A stretch of DNA of 64,000 nucleotides from Gammaproteobacteria bacterium (GTDB lineage: Bacteria; Pseudomonadota; Gammaproteobacteria; JACKNK01): contig JACKNJ010000005.1 in the NCBI GenBank assembly GCA_024234895.1, forward strand, positions 1 through 64,000, in the 5' to 3' direction. The notes beneath the pieces were generated by a model that made no database searches, had not been told where the DNA came from, and was given only the letters and a program-made list of their open reading frames with translations. Positions 32,813 through 41,888 of the stretch are shown piece by piece; the first letter of the stretch is position 1; every line of letters starts with the position of its first letter. Position numbers and translations under genes: made by a program.

Positions 32813-33127
32813 ATGTCCGTGCTTCTGGAATTCAGCATTTTTCCGACCGATCAGGGCGAGAGCCTGAGCGCGTCGGTCAGCGAGGTGATCCGGCTGATCG
32901 ATGAGAGCGGGTTGCCGTATCAGCTGACGCCGATGGGGACGATCGTCGAGACGGACGATTTCGCGACCGCGTTGGCCCTGGTCGAGCGCAGCAACGCCTT
33001 GCTGGAGTCGATGGGCTGCCAGCGCATTTATGGGTCGATCAAGTTCGATATCCGCAAGGACAAATCCGATCGCATGGCCGGCAAGATCGCGTCGGTGCGG
33101 GCGCGGATCGGGGACGTTTCGACCTGA
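32813..33127 (+). CDS. MTH1187-family (DUF77) thiamine-binding protein
   Basis: A 104-residue protein of the YqgV/MTH1187 family. It has the opening LLEFSIFPTDQGESLSASVSEV, the TPMGTIVE motif and the C-terminal SIKFDIRKDKSDRM block. Members form tetramers and some bind thiamine or its precursor. It overlaps nothing; the next gene starts 19 bases downstream with its own Shine-Dalgarno. Confidence 0.88.
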   Translation: MSVLLEFSIFPTDQGESLSASVSEVIRLIDESGLPYQLTPMGTIVETDDFATALALVERSNALLESMGCQRIYGSIKFDIRKDKSDRMAGKIASVRARIGDVST

Positions 33128-33146
33128 GGCCGGGGAGGTGAAAACC

Positions 33147-34109
33147 GTGCTGGTGATTGCCTACCTGGGGCTGGCCGTCCTGGGGGTGCTGCTGCTCGGT
33201 GATGACGGTCGGGGGCTGCTGTCCTTGCCAGCTGTGCTGCTGGTGGTGCCGTTGTCGATGGCGGTGCTTTTTCTGCTGGTCCGGAAAGTGGTGACGCCAG
33301 TCTCGGCCAGCGTATTCGCCGCGCTGCTCCTGATGATCTCGATGGCGAGCTGGTTGCGTTCGCTGGCCTTGCACGAGGTCGCGGTCAGCGGGGTTCTGGT
33401 ACTGGTGGCGGCGGGGGCGTTGTGGCTGTGCTGTCGGGGTTGGCGAGCCCGGATTCGATATGCGGCGTCAGCGGTGCTCGCGGCGATGATGGTGTTGGTC
33501 AGTCATGGGGTGATCTGGGGCGAGACCCGCTGCGGGGAAGGTGGGCGGGTCGACTGTCTGGTGGCGGATGGGCCGAGAGTTTGGGTGCCCGGCTGGCTGG
33601 AGCGCATGGGGGTGGCGGCCTTCGTCGTCGCGCCGGGAATGGACCTCGAGGGCTTCGATCTGAGCGACCGGAATCTGCGCTACGCGGACTTCTCCGGAGC
33701 CGGACTGAAGGGCGTGAAACTGGATCGCAGCTATCTGCGCCGTGCCCGCTTGGCCGGTGCAAACCTTCGTGAGGCGTCCCTGCACGTGACCTGGGTACAG
33801 GGTGCCGATTTCCGTGACGCCGATCTGCGCGGGGCGGACCTGCGCGGCATTCGGGCTTATGCGGCGGATTTCCGGGGCGCGGACCTGCGCGGCGTGAACG
33901 CGGTTGGCGCGAGTCTGAGCCATGTGCTGGTCGACGGTGCGCGCTTCGATGGCGCCGATCTGCGCGCTGCGTATCTGCGCTTCAGCGAAGGCTTGACGCA
34001 GGCGCAACTGGATACGGCCTGCGGGGATGCGGCGACGCAACTGCCGCCGGGGTTGGCGATTCCGGACTGTGGCGCGGCGGCCGGTCAGTTGTTGCTGCAG
34101 AAGCCCTGA
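33147..34109 (+). CDS. membrane protein with C-terminal pentapeptide repeats
   Basis: A 320-residue protein. The N-terminal 115 residues contain four or five hydrophobic helices. From about residue 170 onward come pentapeptide repeats of the A(D/N)LXX type (ADFSGAGLKG, ADFRDADLRGADLRG, GADLRAAYL), which form a right-handed beta-helix. The role of such proteins is usually unknown. The start is GTG at 33147, with GGAGG 8 bases upstream; the GTG at 33138 overlaps the Shine-Dalgarno. Its 3' end overlaps the 3' end of the convergent response regulator by 25 bp. Confidence 0.8.
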   Translation: MLVIAYLGLAVLGVLLLGDDGRGLLSLPAVLLVVPLSMAVLFLLVRKVVTPVSASVFAALLLMISMASWLRSLALHEVAVSGVLVLVAAGALWLCCRGWRARIRYAASAVLAAMMVLVSHGVIWGETRCGEGGRVDCLVADGPRVWVPGWLERMGVAAFVVAPGMDLEGFDLSDRNLRYADFSGAGLKGVKLDRSYLRRARLAGANLREASLHVTWVQGADFRDADLRGADLRGIRAYAADFRGADLRGVNAVGASLSHVLVDGARFDGADLRAAYLRFSEGLTQAQLDTACGDAATQLPPGLAIPDCGAAAGQLLLQKP

Positions 34110-34738
34110 CCGACGGCGAGCACGGCGGCTTCGACGCGGGAGTGCACGCCGAGTTTGCGCAGGATGGCCTTGACGTGGAGCTTCACGGTGCCGTCCGAGA
34201 TGCCCAGATTGCGGGCGATGACCTTGTTGCTCTGGCCTTCTGCGAGCAGGCAGAGGATTTCGGTTTCGCGGGCGGTCAGGTCGGAGAACTGACTGGGCTT
34301 TTCTTCCTCGGCGGGCGCGGTCTCGCCGCCGCTGACGACCTTGGCGAGCACGCCGGCGAGTTCGGGGGCGATGATGGTCTTGCCGTTGACGATGTCGGTC
34401 AGCGCGGCGACCAGTTCGTTCGGCTCCATGTCCTTGAGCAGATAACCCGAGGCGCCGTTGCGCAGGCACTCGACCAGATCGCGTTCCTCGTTGCTGGTGG
34501 TGAGCATGACCACCGGCATCGTCAGGCCTTCGTTGCGCAGGTTCTGCAGGACCGACACGCCGTTCATGTTGGGCATGCGCAGGTCGAGCAGGATCACGTC
34601 CGGTCGCAGTTCCTGGGCGAGGTTGATGCCTTCGCGCCCGTCGGCGACCGCGGCGACCACGTCGATGTCGCGGCGGCTGAGCAGTTCCTGGAGTCCGGTG
34701 CGGAACAGGGCGTGGTCGTCGATCAGGATGATGCGCAT
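34085..34738 (-). CDS. NarL-family response regulator
   Basis: A 217-residue regulator. The receiver domain (1-120) has the phosphoacceptor Asp52 (LLDLRMP), acidic pocket residues near 8-9 and Lys at the conserved SGYLLKD position. A linker follows, then a LuxR-type helix-turn-helix (about 150-212, LTARETEILCLLAEGQSNKVIARNLGIS). It pairs with the histidine kinase gene immediately upstream on the same strand. The ATG at 34738 matches the usual start (MRIILIDDH). Confidence 0.93.
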   Translation of the reverse strand: MRIILIDDHALFRTGLQELLSRRDIDVVAAVADGREGINLAQELRPDVILLDLRMPNMNGVSVLQNLRNEGLTMPVVMLTTSNEERDLVECLRNGASGYLLKDMEPNELVAALTDIVNGKTIIAPELAGVLAKVVSGGETAPAEEEKPSQFSDLTARETEILCLLAEGQSNKVIARNLGISDGTVKLHVKAILRKLGVHSRVEAAVLAVGQGFCSNN

Positions 34739-34813
34739 GGGCGGGCGTTCGGCTGCGGACTGGGGAAGATGCGGGCCATTGTCGGACGCGGCGGCGGCAA
34801 AGGCCACCGGCGA

Positions 34814-36415
34814 TTACCGGGTACCGGGTAGCGGATCGGTCGCGCCGCGACGCGGGTGGCTGAAGGAGAGCTGCACCTGGGTGCCGTCGCCGGGCTCGCT
34901 TTCGATGGTGAGTTCGCCGCCGATGCGCTGGGCGCGCTCCTGCATGATGGTCAGGCCGATGTGCTCGCCGGGTTTGCCTTGCAGCACCGGTTCGCCGATG
35001 CCGACGCCGTCGTCCTCGATCAGGATGCTGTAGTCGCGGTCGTTGTCGCAGCGCAGCAGCACCCGCACGGTGCGGGCGTGGGCGTGCTTGCGGATGTTGG
35101 CCAGCGCCTCCTGGACGATGCGCAGGGCCTGCACCTCGACGTCGATCGGCAGTTCCGGATCGGGGCATTGCTGCTGATAGAAGATGGCGATGTCGCCGAC
35201 CCGCTTGAAGCGCTCGATGATGCCCTGCAGGGCAGGGATCAGGCCGCGTTTGTCGACCGGCGCGCGGAAGTGCGCGATCAGTTCGCGCAGCTCGCTGTAG
35301 GCCTCGTCGAGCATGTGGCGCAGGTTGTTGAGCTCCTGGCCGTATTCCTGGTCGGCGGATTCGGCAGGCAGGGTGTCGTCGAGCATGCGCATCTGGAACT
35401 TCATGCCGGCGAGCGTCTGCGCGAGCGAGTCGTGCAGTTCGTTGGCAAGGCGGCTGCGTTCCTCGACCAGCGACAGGCGGGTGGTGTCCTGGTCCAGGCG
35501 GGCCTTCTCGATCGCCATGCCGAGGTTCTGGCCGATGCTGGTCAGCAGTTCGAGGACCTCGTCGGGGATCTCGCGGTCCTTGCGCACGAACAGGTTGTAG
35601 ACGCCGAGGGTCTTCTCGCGGTGCTTGAGCGGCACCGTGACCATCTCGATGTTGTCGTCGTCGACGTAGGGGATGTAGTGGGGCTTCTTGAAGTCGCCGA
35701 CGGCCTTGTCGTCGTCGTCGTGGTAGGCGCGGCGGGTGCCGCCGTCGAGGATCGCCGCGCCGCAAAGGCCGCGCTGGGAATCCGGAATCACGCGGTCGGC
35801 GGCGATCACCGAGGTGTCGAAACCGTTGCTGGCGACCAGCCGCATGCGTCCGTCACGGCTGAGCAGGCGCACGGTCGCGGCTTCTGCGTGCACGACCTCG
35901 ATCAGTGTGTGCAGGAAGGCGGTGAGCAGGTCGTCGACATCCCGCGCCTGGCTGATCGCGGAGGCCACGTCGTAGAGCAGTTGCAGCGAGCGGGTCTTGC
36001 GCACCAGCCGTTCGGTCTGCTGGCTGACCCGCGCGTCCATGTCCCACGACAGGGTGCGGAATTCCTCGCCGATGTCGTTCAGGTCGCGGGCGAGCTGGGC
36101 ATGCGGGCCGTCGGCGGCGATGTCGACGTTGGCGTTGAGTTTGCCGGCGTGCATCTGCGCGGCCCAGTCGCCGACCGCGACCAATGGTTGCTGGAGGCGG
36201 CGACTCAGCTCGCGCAGCACGCGCAGGGCCAGGATGGCGCTGACGACCACCAGCGGGGTGGCGGCCCACAACAGGGCAGGGTTGTCGCTGGCGAGGCCGG
36301 CGAGCAATAGCAGGGTGCCGACCGCGAAGCCGCCCCAGGCAGTCAGGGCCATGCCCCAAAGCCGGGCGGATTTGAGCGTCGGGATCAACGCGGAACGGGC
36401 GGCGGATCGGGTCAC
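34814..36415 (-). CDS. NarX-like sensor histidine kinase with GAF domain
   Basis: A 533-residue inner-membrane sensor. Two transmembrane helices (about 20-65) have almost no periplasmic loop between them. A HAMP-like segment, a GAF domain (about 150-305, with cysteine in RGLCGAA) and a HisKA_3 dimerisation box with His328 (ANELHDSLAQTL) follow, then an HATPase domain (DDGVGIG). The short input region suggests a cytoplasmic or membrane signal rather than nitrate, despite the NarX-like layout. The response regulator follows 75 bases downstream. Confidence 0.92.
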   Translation of the reverse strand: MTRSAARSALIPTLKSARLWGMALTAWGGFAVGTLLLLAGLASDNPALLWAATPLVVVSAILALRVLRELSRRLQQPLVAVGDWAAQMHAGKLNANVDIAADGPHAQLARDLNDIGEEFRTLSWDMDARVSQQTERLVRKTRSLQLLYDVASAISQARDVDDLLTAFLHTLIEVVHAEAATVRLLSRDGRMRLVASNGFDTSVIAADRVIPDSQRGLCGAAILDGGTRRAYHDDDDKAVGDFKKPHYIPYVDDDNIEMVTVPLKHREKTLGVYNLFVRKDREIPDEVLELLTSIGQNLGMAIEKARLDQDTTRLSLVEERSRLANELHDSLAQTLAGMKFQMRMLDDTLPAESADQEYGQELNNLRHMLDEAYSELRELIAHFRAPVDKRGLIPALQGIIERFKRVGDIAIFYQQQCPDPELPIDVEVQALRIVQEALANIRKHAHARTVRVLLRCDNDRDYSILIEDDGVGIGEPVLQGKPGEHIGLTIMQERAQRIGGELTIESEPGDGTQVQLSFSHPRRGATDPLPGTR

Positions 36416-36450
36416 GTGCGGGCAGTGGGGAAGGTTGGGGGAAACCGCAT

Positions 36451-36619
36451 GCTAGCAGCCTGTCGGACTTGGGATGAATCGGCTGCGAACCGCTTGGCAG
36501 GCATCATTCCAGCTTGCCCCACGTTCAATGGTCTGGCCATTCAGCTCGGTCGATAAACTGAACTGATGACCGCCATGCGATTTTCGCGTCGATCCGCCTG
36601 AGTCCGACAGACGGCTAGC
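36451..36619. mobile_element. MITE-like element with terminal inverted repeats and CTAG flanks
   Basis: Ends read GCTAGCAGCCTGTCGGACTT (left) and, on the other strand, GCTAGCCGTCTGTCGGACTC, inverted over 169 bp. CTAG at both ends could be a 4-bp target duplication, as produced by several IS families. There is no transposase inside; it fills most of the 36416-36667 gap. Confidence 0.65.
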
Positions 36620-36667
36620 CGGAAACCCTGCCGAGGCCACGGCCCGGATCGTCCCGCCGGGGACGGG

Positions 36668-37945
36668 TCAGTCCCGCGCCGGTTCGGCGATCAGCGTTTG
36701 GATGGTGGCGAGGATGTCGGGTTCGTCCCATTCCAGGCCGCCGGCGACGGCGTGCCGGATGCGCCCCTGGCGATCGAGCAGATAGCTGGTCGGGTAGGCG
36801 AACACGCGCCAGCTGCGTGGCATGCGCTGGTTCTCGTCAAGGAGTACCGGGAAATTGACGGGGTGTTCGGTGAGAAAAGCCTGGATCGCGTCGCGCGGCT
36901 CGCCGAGGTTGACCGCGAGGATCGCGAACTCTTCGTTGCCGAGTCGCGTCTGCAGGCGGGCCATCGAGGGCATTTCATGCACACAGGGTGGGCACCAGCT
37001 GGCCCAGAAATTCACCAGCACGACTTTGCCGCGATGATCGGCCAACGACCGTTCCCGGCCGTCCAGATCGACAAGCGACAGCGGCGGCGGTAGCGGGTCG
37101 CCGGTGTGCGGACGCAGGGTGCGGGTCGGCGGCGCGGCGGGAGCCGGTTCTTCATTGCGCGGGAGCGCGGGAAGGCTTGCTGTCGATACGGCCTGCGGGG
37201 CGTTGGCGAGCAAGCGCAGCGTGCGTGCGATCCGTAGCGGTAGTTGCTCACCGGCGAGATTCTCCCGGGCGCTGGCATCCGGGCGGAAGAAGAAGCGGTC
37301 GCGGACGTCGGCGAGCGTCTCGATCCAGACCGGCGCGCCGCCGCTGCCGAGTTGGGTTTGCAGATCGGCCTGGCGGATGTACAGCGTCGATTGGCGGGGG
37401 ATCATCAGGAACACGGGTAGCCGATTGGTTGCGGTGGCGGGCAGGTAGGCCGCCGGCTGCCCGGGCGCCGGCGTGTTGCGGTAGACGTTCGGCGAGATCA
37501 GCAGGATGCCGCGCGCGATGCCGGTGGGGAGGCGTTGCGCGGTCTCCAGCAGCGCCCCGCCGGCCCGGTCGTTGCTGGCCAGAAATACGGGCCGCCCGGT
37601 CTGGCTGGCGATGGATGCCACCGCGGCGGCCAGCGCATCCCGGTTGAACTCCGCGAGGCTGGACGGTGCGGTCGGCAGGAACCAGCTCTGGAACGGGTCG
37701 AGCAGCCAGACATCCAGTCCCCGCGCCGCCAGCCCGTCGGCGAGCCGGCTCACGCCCTCGGTCAGGCCGTGTTCGGACAGCAGCCAGATCAGGGTAGCGG
37801 TTGGTGCCGGGGCGACGGTCCGGTGCGCGAGGACCTCACCGTGCGCCGGCGTGTCGACGGTGACGGTTTCGAGCGCGGCGGCGATCTGGGAGAACCACAA
37901 AGTCCACAAAGCCAATGCGCTGATCGCGCGCCGGATCGAAGTCAT
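36668..37945 (-). CDS. secreted alpha/beta-hydrolase-like plus TlpA-thioredoxin fusion
   Basis: A 425-residue exported protein. The signal peptide covers about 1-24. The N-terminal domain (30-245) resembles DUF3530/alpha-beta-hydrolase proteins (WLLSEHGLTEGVSRLADGLA, VWLLDPFQSW, LLISPNVY). After a Pro-rich linker (250-285) comes a TlpA/ResA-type thioredoxin domain with WCPPC (Cys318, Cys321) and the cis-Pro loop AYPTSYLLD. The second domain should be a periplasmic disulfide reductase, for example in cytochrome c maturation. The role of the hydrolase-like domain is unknown, and I see no clear catalytic triad. Confidence 0.82.
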   Translation of the reverse strand: MTSIRRAISALALWTLWFSQIAAALETVTVDTPAHGEVLAHRTVAPAPTATLIWLLSEHGLTEGVSRLADGLAARGLDVWLLDPFQSWFLPTAPSSLAEFNRDALAAAVASIASQTGRPVFLASNDRAGGALLETAQRLPTGIARGILLISPNVYRNTPAPGQPAAYLPATATNRLPVFLMIPRQSTLYIRQADLQTQLGSGGAPVWIETLADVRDRFFFRPDASARENLAGEQLPLRIARTLRLLANAPQAVSTASLPALPRNEEPAPAAPPTRTLRPHTGDPLPPPLSLVDLDGRERSLADHRGKVVLVNFWASWCPPCVHEMPSMARLQTRLGNEEFAILAVNLGEPRDAIQAFLTEHPVNFPVLLDENQRMPRSWRVFAYPTSYLLDRQGRIRHAVAGGLEWDEPDILATIQTLIAEPARD

Positions 37946-38004
37946 GCTTGTCGCCTCGTAAAGCAGATAGCGCAGTGTAGAAGAGCTCGCTCAAGCGCAT
38001 CCTT

Positions 38005-38078
38005 GGTGGGAGCGTCCCGCCGCGATCGATCATCGCGATAGTCAACGCGGCCATCGTGGCGGGACGCTGCTCCTGCCT
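38005..38078. repeat. GGTGGGAGCG inverted pair
   Basis: A degenerate copy of the GTGGGAGCGGCGT repeat pair seen at 3188-3255, placed just before the epimerase gene. Confidence 0.65.
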
Positions 38079-38105
38079 GCCAATAACGTTCGGGAGAGGT
38101 CGGCC

Positions 38106-39044
38106 ATGCATGTCGTGATCGCGGGTGGAACGGGGTTCATCGGGCGCGCGTTGAGCCCGTCGCTGCTCGCGGATGGGCACGAAGTCACCATCCTCAGCCG
38201 CTCGGAAGATCGTTCCCGGGTGGCGGCGGGTGCGCGAATCGCGGTCTGGAACGGGCGTGATGTCGGGCCGTGGGCGAAGACGCTGGAACGCGCCGACGCG
38301 CTGGTCAATCTGGCCGGCGCGAGTCTGGCCGGGGATGGGGCGATCCCGGCGCGCTGGAACGCTGCCTACAAGGCGAAGATCCGCGACAGCCGCTTGTCCG
38401 CCGGCGCCGCGCTGATGGCGGCGATGAAGACCCTGGATATGCCACCGGCGGTGCTGGTGCAGGCATCCGGGGTCGGTGTCTACGGCAGTTGGGATGGCGA
38501 CGACGCGCCGCAATGTGTGGAATCCTGCCCCCCGGGCGATGACTTTCTCGCCCGTTTGGCGGTCGATTGGGAAGCGTCCACCGAGGATGCCGGTCAACTG
38601 GGCATACGCCGGGTGGTCATTCGCACCGGCGTGGTGCTGGCCGCGCACGGCGGCGCCTTGCCGCGCATGGCAATGCCGGTGCGGATGGGTTTCGGCGGTC
38701 CGCTGGGCCACGGCCGGCAGATGCTGAGCTGGATTCACCTCGACGACGAGGTGCGCGCGATCCGCTTCCTGATCGAGGAATACACGGGCGGCGGGGCGTT
38801 CAATCTGGCGGCGCCGTCTCCGGTCAGTAATGCGGATTTCGGCCGCATCCTGGCGAAGTCGCTGGGGCGTCCGTTCTGGCTGCCTGCACCGGCTTTTGCG
38901 ATGCGTCTGCTGCTCGGCGAGGCGGCCGCGCTGGTGCTGACCGGTCAGCAGGCCGAACCGGCGGAACTCCTGCGGGCCGGCTTCCGCTTCAACTACCCGG
39001 AACTGCCGGAGGCGCTGGCGGCGATCTATCCGCGCGCCTCTTAG
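38106..39044 (+). CDS. TIGR01777-family NAD-dependent epimerase (YfcH-like)
   Basis: A 312-residue extended short-chain dehydrogenase-like protein. It begins with the Rossmann motif IAGGTGFIGRAL and contains VNLAGASLAG, QASGVGVYGSWDGDD, RTGVVLAAHGGALPRM and a C-terminal DUF1731 segment (GFRFNYPELPEAL). The family substrate is unknown; homologues include E. coli YfcH. The ATG at 38106 follows GGGAGAGG. It appears to be a single-gene unit. Confidence 0.93.
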   Translation: MHVVIAGGTGFIGRALSPSLLADGHEVTILSRSEDRSRVAAGARIAVWNGRDVGPWAKTLERADALVNLAGASLAGDGAIPARWNAAYKAKIRDSRLSAGAALMAAMKTLDMPPAVLVQASGVGVYGSWDGDDAPQCVESCPPGDDFLARLAVDWEASTEDAGQLGIRRVVIRTGVVLAAHGGALPRMAMPVRMGFGGPLGHGRQMLSWIHLDDEVRAIRFLIEEYTGGGAFNLAAPSPVSNADFGRILAKSLGRPFWLPAPAFAMRLLLGEAAALVLTGQQAEPAELLRAGFRFNYPELPEALAAIYPRAS

Positions 39045-39124
39045 GACGGGCCAAGGGCCGGCGGGACGTGCCCATCGCTAGCGGCGGGCCTGGTCTGGTC
39101 GGCTGATATTCCGGGGCGACTTGC

Positions 39125-39153
39125 GATGGGCACGCTTCGCTTTGCCCATCCTA
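39125..39153. repeat. GATGGGCACGC palindrome
   Basis: A short palindrome (GATGGGCACGCTTCGCTTTG and on into CCCATC) between two convergent gene ends. Similar copies occur at about 13435, 29138 and 29477. It could also act as a transcription-stopping hairpin. Confidence 0.6.
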
Positions 39154-39160
39154 CGGGGTG

Positions 39161-40189
39161 TCACGCATCGTCGAGGGTGTAGGGCAGATCGAGGAAACGC
39201 AGCGCCGGACCGCTTTCGCCCAGAGTGACCTTGCCGGCCTCGAACGCGGCGATGCGCATCACGCCGAGCAGGGCGTGGCCGCCTTCCGGGTAGGGCGCGG
39301 CCTCGACGACCTTGCCGGTGGCATGGCCGTCGGCGAACAATTCGTCGCCCGGTCTGGCATCGGCGTTGACCACCGCCACGTACATGCGCTGCTTGAGCTG
39401 TCCGAGATAGTGCATGCGCGCGACGATCTCCTGCCCGGTGTAGCAACCCTTCTTGAAGTTGATGCCGTCGAGGCGATCGAGGTTGGTCATCTGGGCGACG
39501 AAGGCCTCGCGGTTGCTCGCGTAGACGGTCGGTATGCCGGCGAGCACGTTGAGCAGTTTCCAGACCGGCGCGCCGACCGGGGCGCAGTCGACATTGAGGT
39601 CGTTCCAGATCGCCTTCATGGCATCCAGCTCACCGCAGATCTCGAAGCGCGGGCGCACGCCGGGCAGGCGGATCACGGTCACGCCTTTGGTCTGCACCAC
39701 GTGGCCGGGTTCGGCGGGGTAAGGGCCGACGGCGGCATGCAGACGGTCCTCGGCACGCGGCCCGGCCAGGCCGATGCGCACGAAGGCATCGCTGGCGTCG
39801 TCGAGGGTGACCTTGGCGCGCAGCACGAACATGCGCAGGCGCTTGAGGGTTTCCTCGAGGTTGTCGCGCGGCAGTTCGAGATACAGGCCCTGGTCGCGCT
39901 GGAAGATGCGGAACAGTGCCAGCATCCGGCCTTTCGCGGTGCTGTAGGCGGAGAGTTGGCTGCGGTTGGCCGCGACCTGGTGGATGTCGTTGCTGAGCTG
40001 GCCCTGCAGGAAGCTGCGGGCTTCCTCGCCGTGGGCCGAGATCAGGCCGAGGTGCGAGAGATCGCAGATCACCTCGCCGGCGGGCGAGACCTGCAACTCA
40101 CGGTTGGGATTGCCGAAACTCTCGACGCTGCCGTTGGCGGCGAATTCCGCGCCGGCGTCCGTGAGGAATTCTTTCCATTCCGGTTTCAT
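39161..40189 (-). CDS. ygfZ: tRNA-modifying / Fe-S assembly protein YgfZ
   Basis: A 342-residue folate-binding GcvT-like protein needed for repair or assembly of some iron-sulfur enzymes. It carries the diagnostic K-G-C-Y-T-G-Q-E motif with the conserved cysteine. I chose ATG 40189 (MKPEWKEFL), which matches family N-termini and has GAGG 11 bases upstream; ATG 40228 is the alternative. It is divergent from the sspA-like gene across a 91-bp promoter gap. Confidence 0.92.
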   Translation of the reverse strand: MKPEWKEFLTDAGAEFAANGSVESFGNPNRELQVSPAGEVICDLSHLGLISAHGEEARSFLQGQLSNDIHQVAANRSQLSAYSTAKGRMLALFRIFQRDQGLYLELPRDNLEETLKRLRMFVLRAKVTLDDASDAFVRIGLAGPRAEDRLHAAVGPYPAEPGHVVQTKGVTVIRLPGVRPRFEICGELDAMKAIWNDLNVDCAPVGAPVWKLLNVLAGIPTVYASNREAFVAQMTNLDRLDGINFKKGCYTGQEIVARMHYLGQLKQRMYVAVVNADARPGDELFADGHATGKVVEAAPYPEGGHALLGVMRIAAFEAGKVTLGESGPALRFLDLPYTLDDA

Positions 40190-40280
40190 CTGGCGGCTGA
40201 CCTCAATTTGCCCATGCAGGGGCTTCATCCTACCATCGCGGCCCTTTCGTAAATCTGCCGTCAATGCCGAGGAAACGCCC

Positions 40281-40946
40281 GTGGAACTCGACCTGGAACT
40301 GATCAGCTTCAAGCTCTGCCCGTTCGTGCAGCGCTCCGTGATCATGATGCTGCACAAGGATGTCCCGCACCGCATCACCTTCATCGATCTGTCCGATCCG
40401 CCGGAGTGGTTCCATGACCTGTCGCCGACGGGCGCAGTGCCGGTCATGAAGGTCAACGGCGATACGGTGCTGTTCGAGTCCGCCGTGATCGCGGAGTTCA
40501 TCGACGAGGCGACGCCCGGCAATGTGCAGCCGACCGATCCGTTGCTGCGGGCCAAGAACCGCGCCTGGACCGAGTTCGGCTCGGCCGCGTTCGGCGACAT
40601 GTTCCAGCTGACCGGCGCCAACGATGAACAGAGCTACAAGAAGGCCCGCCAGTCCCTGATCGAGAAGCTGGACTGGTTCGAGGAGATCATCGAGGGCCCG
40701 TACTTCAATGGTGAGGAGCCGGCGCTGGTCGACTTCGCGGTCGCGCCGCTGTTCATGCGCCTGGAACTGCTCAACGAGAAGTGCCGCGTCTACGAGCGTG
40801 ACGATTACCCGAAGGTTTCGACCTGGAGCGATCACCTGCTGGCGATGCCGTCGGTGCAGAATTCCGTGGTGCCCGAGTTCGCGCAGATGTATCGCAACTC
40901 GATCAAGATGCGCGGCGCCTACGCCAAGACGCTGTTCTGCGAGTGA
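40281..40946 (+). CDS. glutathione S-transferase-fold protein, SspA-like
   Basis: A 221-residue GST-fold protein. The N-terminal thioredoxin-like domain has the site SFKLCPFVQRS and PTGAVPVMKVNG, with VLFESAVIAEFID, followed by an all-helical C-terminal domain. It resembles stringent-starvation/SspA and related GST proteins, but the surrounding rpsI-rplM genes typical of sspA are absent. The start is GTG at 40281, with GAGGAA 7 bases upstream. Confidence 0.87.
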   Translation: MELDLELISFKLCPFVQRSVIMMLHKDVPHRITFIDLSDPPEWFHDLSPTGAVPVMKVNGDTVLFESAVIAEFIDEATPGNVQPTDPLLRAKNRAWTEFGSAAFGDMFQLTGANDEQSYKKARQSLIEKLDWFEEIIEGPYFNGEEPALVDFAVAPLFMRLELLNEKCRVYERDDYPKVSTWSDHLLAMPSVQNSVVPEFAQMYRNSIKMRGAYAKTLFCE

Positions 40947-40956
40947 TCACGCCCAT

Positions 40957-41029
40957 GTGGGAGCGGCGTCCCGCCGCGATTGGCCGGCGGGTGGTCCGAC
41001 CGTTGATCGCGGCGGGCCGCCGCTCCCAC
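40957..41029. repeat. GTGGGAGCGGCGT inverted pair
   Basis: Inverted REP-like pair between the GST-fold gene and rnm, same family as 3188-3255. Confidence 0.8.
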
Positions 41030-41042
41030 AGGTGAAACCCCG

Positions 41043-41870
41043 ATGCATTACGACCTCCACAGCCATTCCACCGCCTCCGACGGCACGCTGAGCCCGACCG
41101 CGCTGGTCGAGCGCGCGGCCGCGCAGGGCGTGGATGCGTTGGCCCTTACCGATCACGACAGCACCGCCGGCCTGGCGGAGGCGCGGGCGGCCGCGGAGGC
41201 GGCGGGGATCCGCCTGGTCAACGGCGTCGAGATCTCGGTGACCTGGGCGGGGCGCACCATCCACGTCTGCGGTCTGAACGTCGACCCGGACAACGCCGGG
41301 TTGCAGGCCGGGCTGGCTTCGATCCGCGAGGAGCGTGAGCGCCGCGCGACCCGCATGGGCGAGAAGCTGGAGAAGATCGGCGTGAAGGACGCCGAGCGCC
41401 GCGCCCGCGCGATGGCGACGGGCGGCCTGGTCGCGCGCACCCACTACGGTCGACTGCTGGTTCAGGACGGCTACGAGGACGAACTCGGCAAGGCCATCCG
41501 CAAGTATCTGATCAACGGCAAGGCCGGTTTCGTGGCCGGTGCCTGGGCGCCGCTGGACGACGTGGTCGGCTGGATTCGTGGCGCCGGCGGCAACGCGGTG
41601 ATCGCCCACCCGGCCCGCTATGACCTGACCGCGACCAAGCTGCGCGCGCTGGTGAATCAGTTCATCGCCGCCGGTGGTGAGGGAATCGAGGTGATTTCGG
41701 GCAGCCATACCAGCGATGATGCACGGAACATGGCGGAGGTCGCGCGCCGCCACGGGCTGCTCGCCTCGCGCGGTTCCGATTATCACGGCCCGGAAAATCC
41801 GTGGATCGAACTCGGGCGCCTGCCGCCGCTGCCCGCTGATCTCACTCCCGTCTGGACCCGTTGGTCCTGA
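41043..41870 (+). CDS. rnm: PHP-domain nuclease/phosphatase (RNase AM, YciV)
   Basis: A 275-residue PHP-family protein with the metal-binding motif DLHSHSTASDG at the N-terminus, ALTDHDS, and C-terminal ISGSHTSDD and RGSDYHGP. E. coli RNase AM/YciV hydrolyses 3',5'-nucleotide bisphosphates and trims 5' ends of rRNA. It is followed 18 bases later by yciO, the same pairing as in enteric bacteria, then by the M50 protease and trpS on the same strand. Confidence 0.93.
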   Translation: MHYDLHSHSTASDGTLSPTALVERAAAQGVDALALTDHDSTAGLAEARAAAEAAGIRLVNGVEISVTWAGRTIHVCGLNVDPDNAGLQAGLASIREERERRATRMGEKLEKIGVKDAERRARAMATGGLVARTHYGRLLVQDGYEDELGKAIRKYLINGKAGFVAGAWAPLDDVVGWIRGAGGNAVIAHPARYDLTATKLRALVNQFIAAGGEGIEVISGSHTSDDARNMAEVARRHGLLASRGSDYHGPENPWIELGRLPPLPADLTPVWTRWS

Positions 41871-41888
41871 TCTTCCTTCGAGCTTGCC

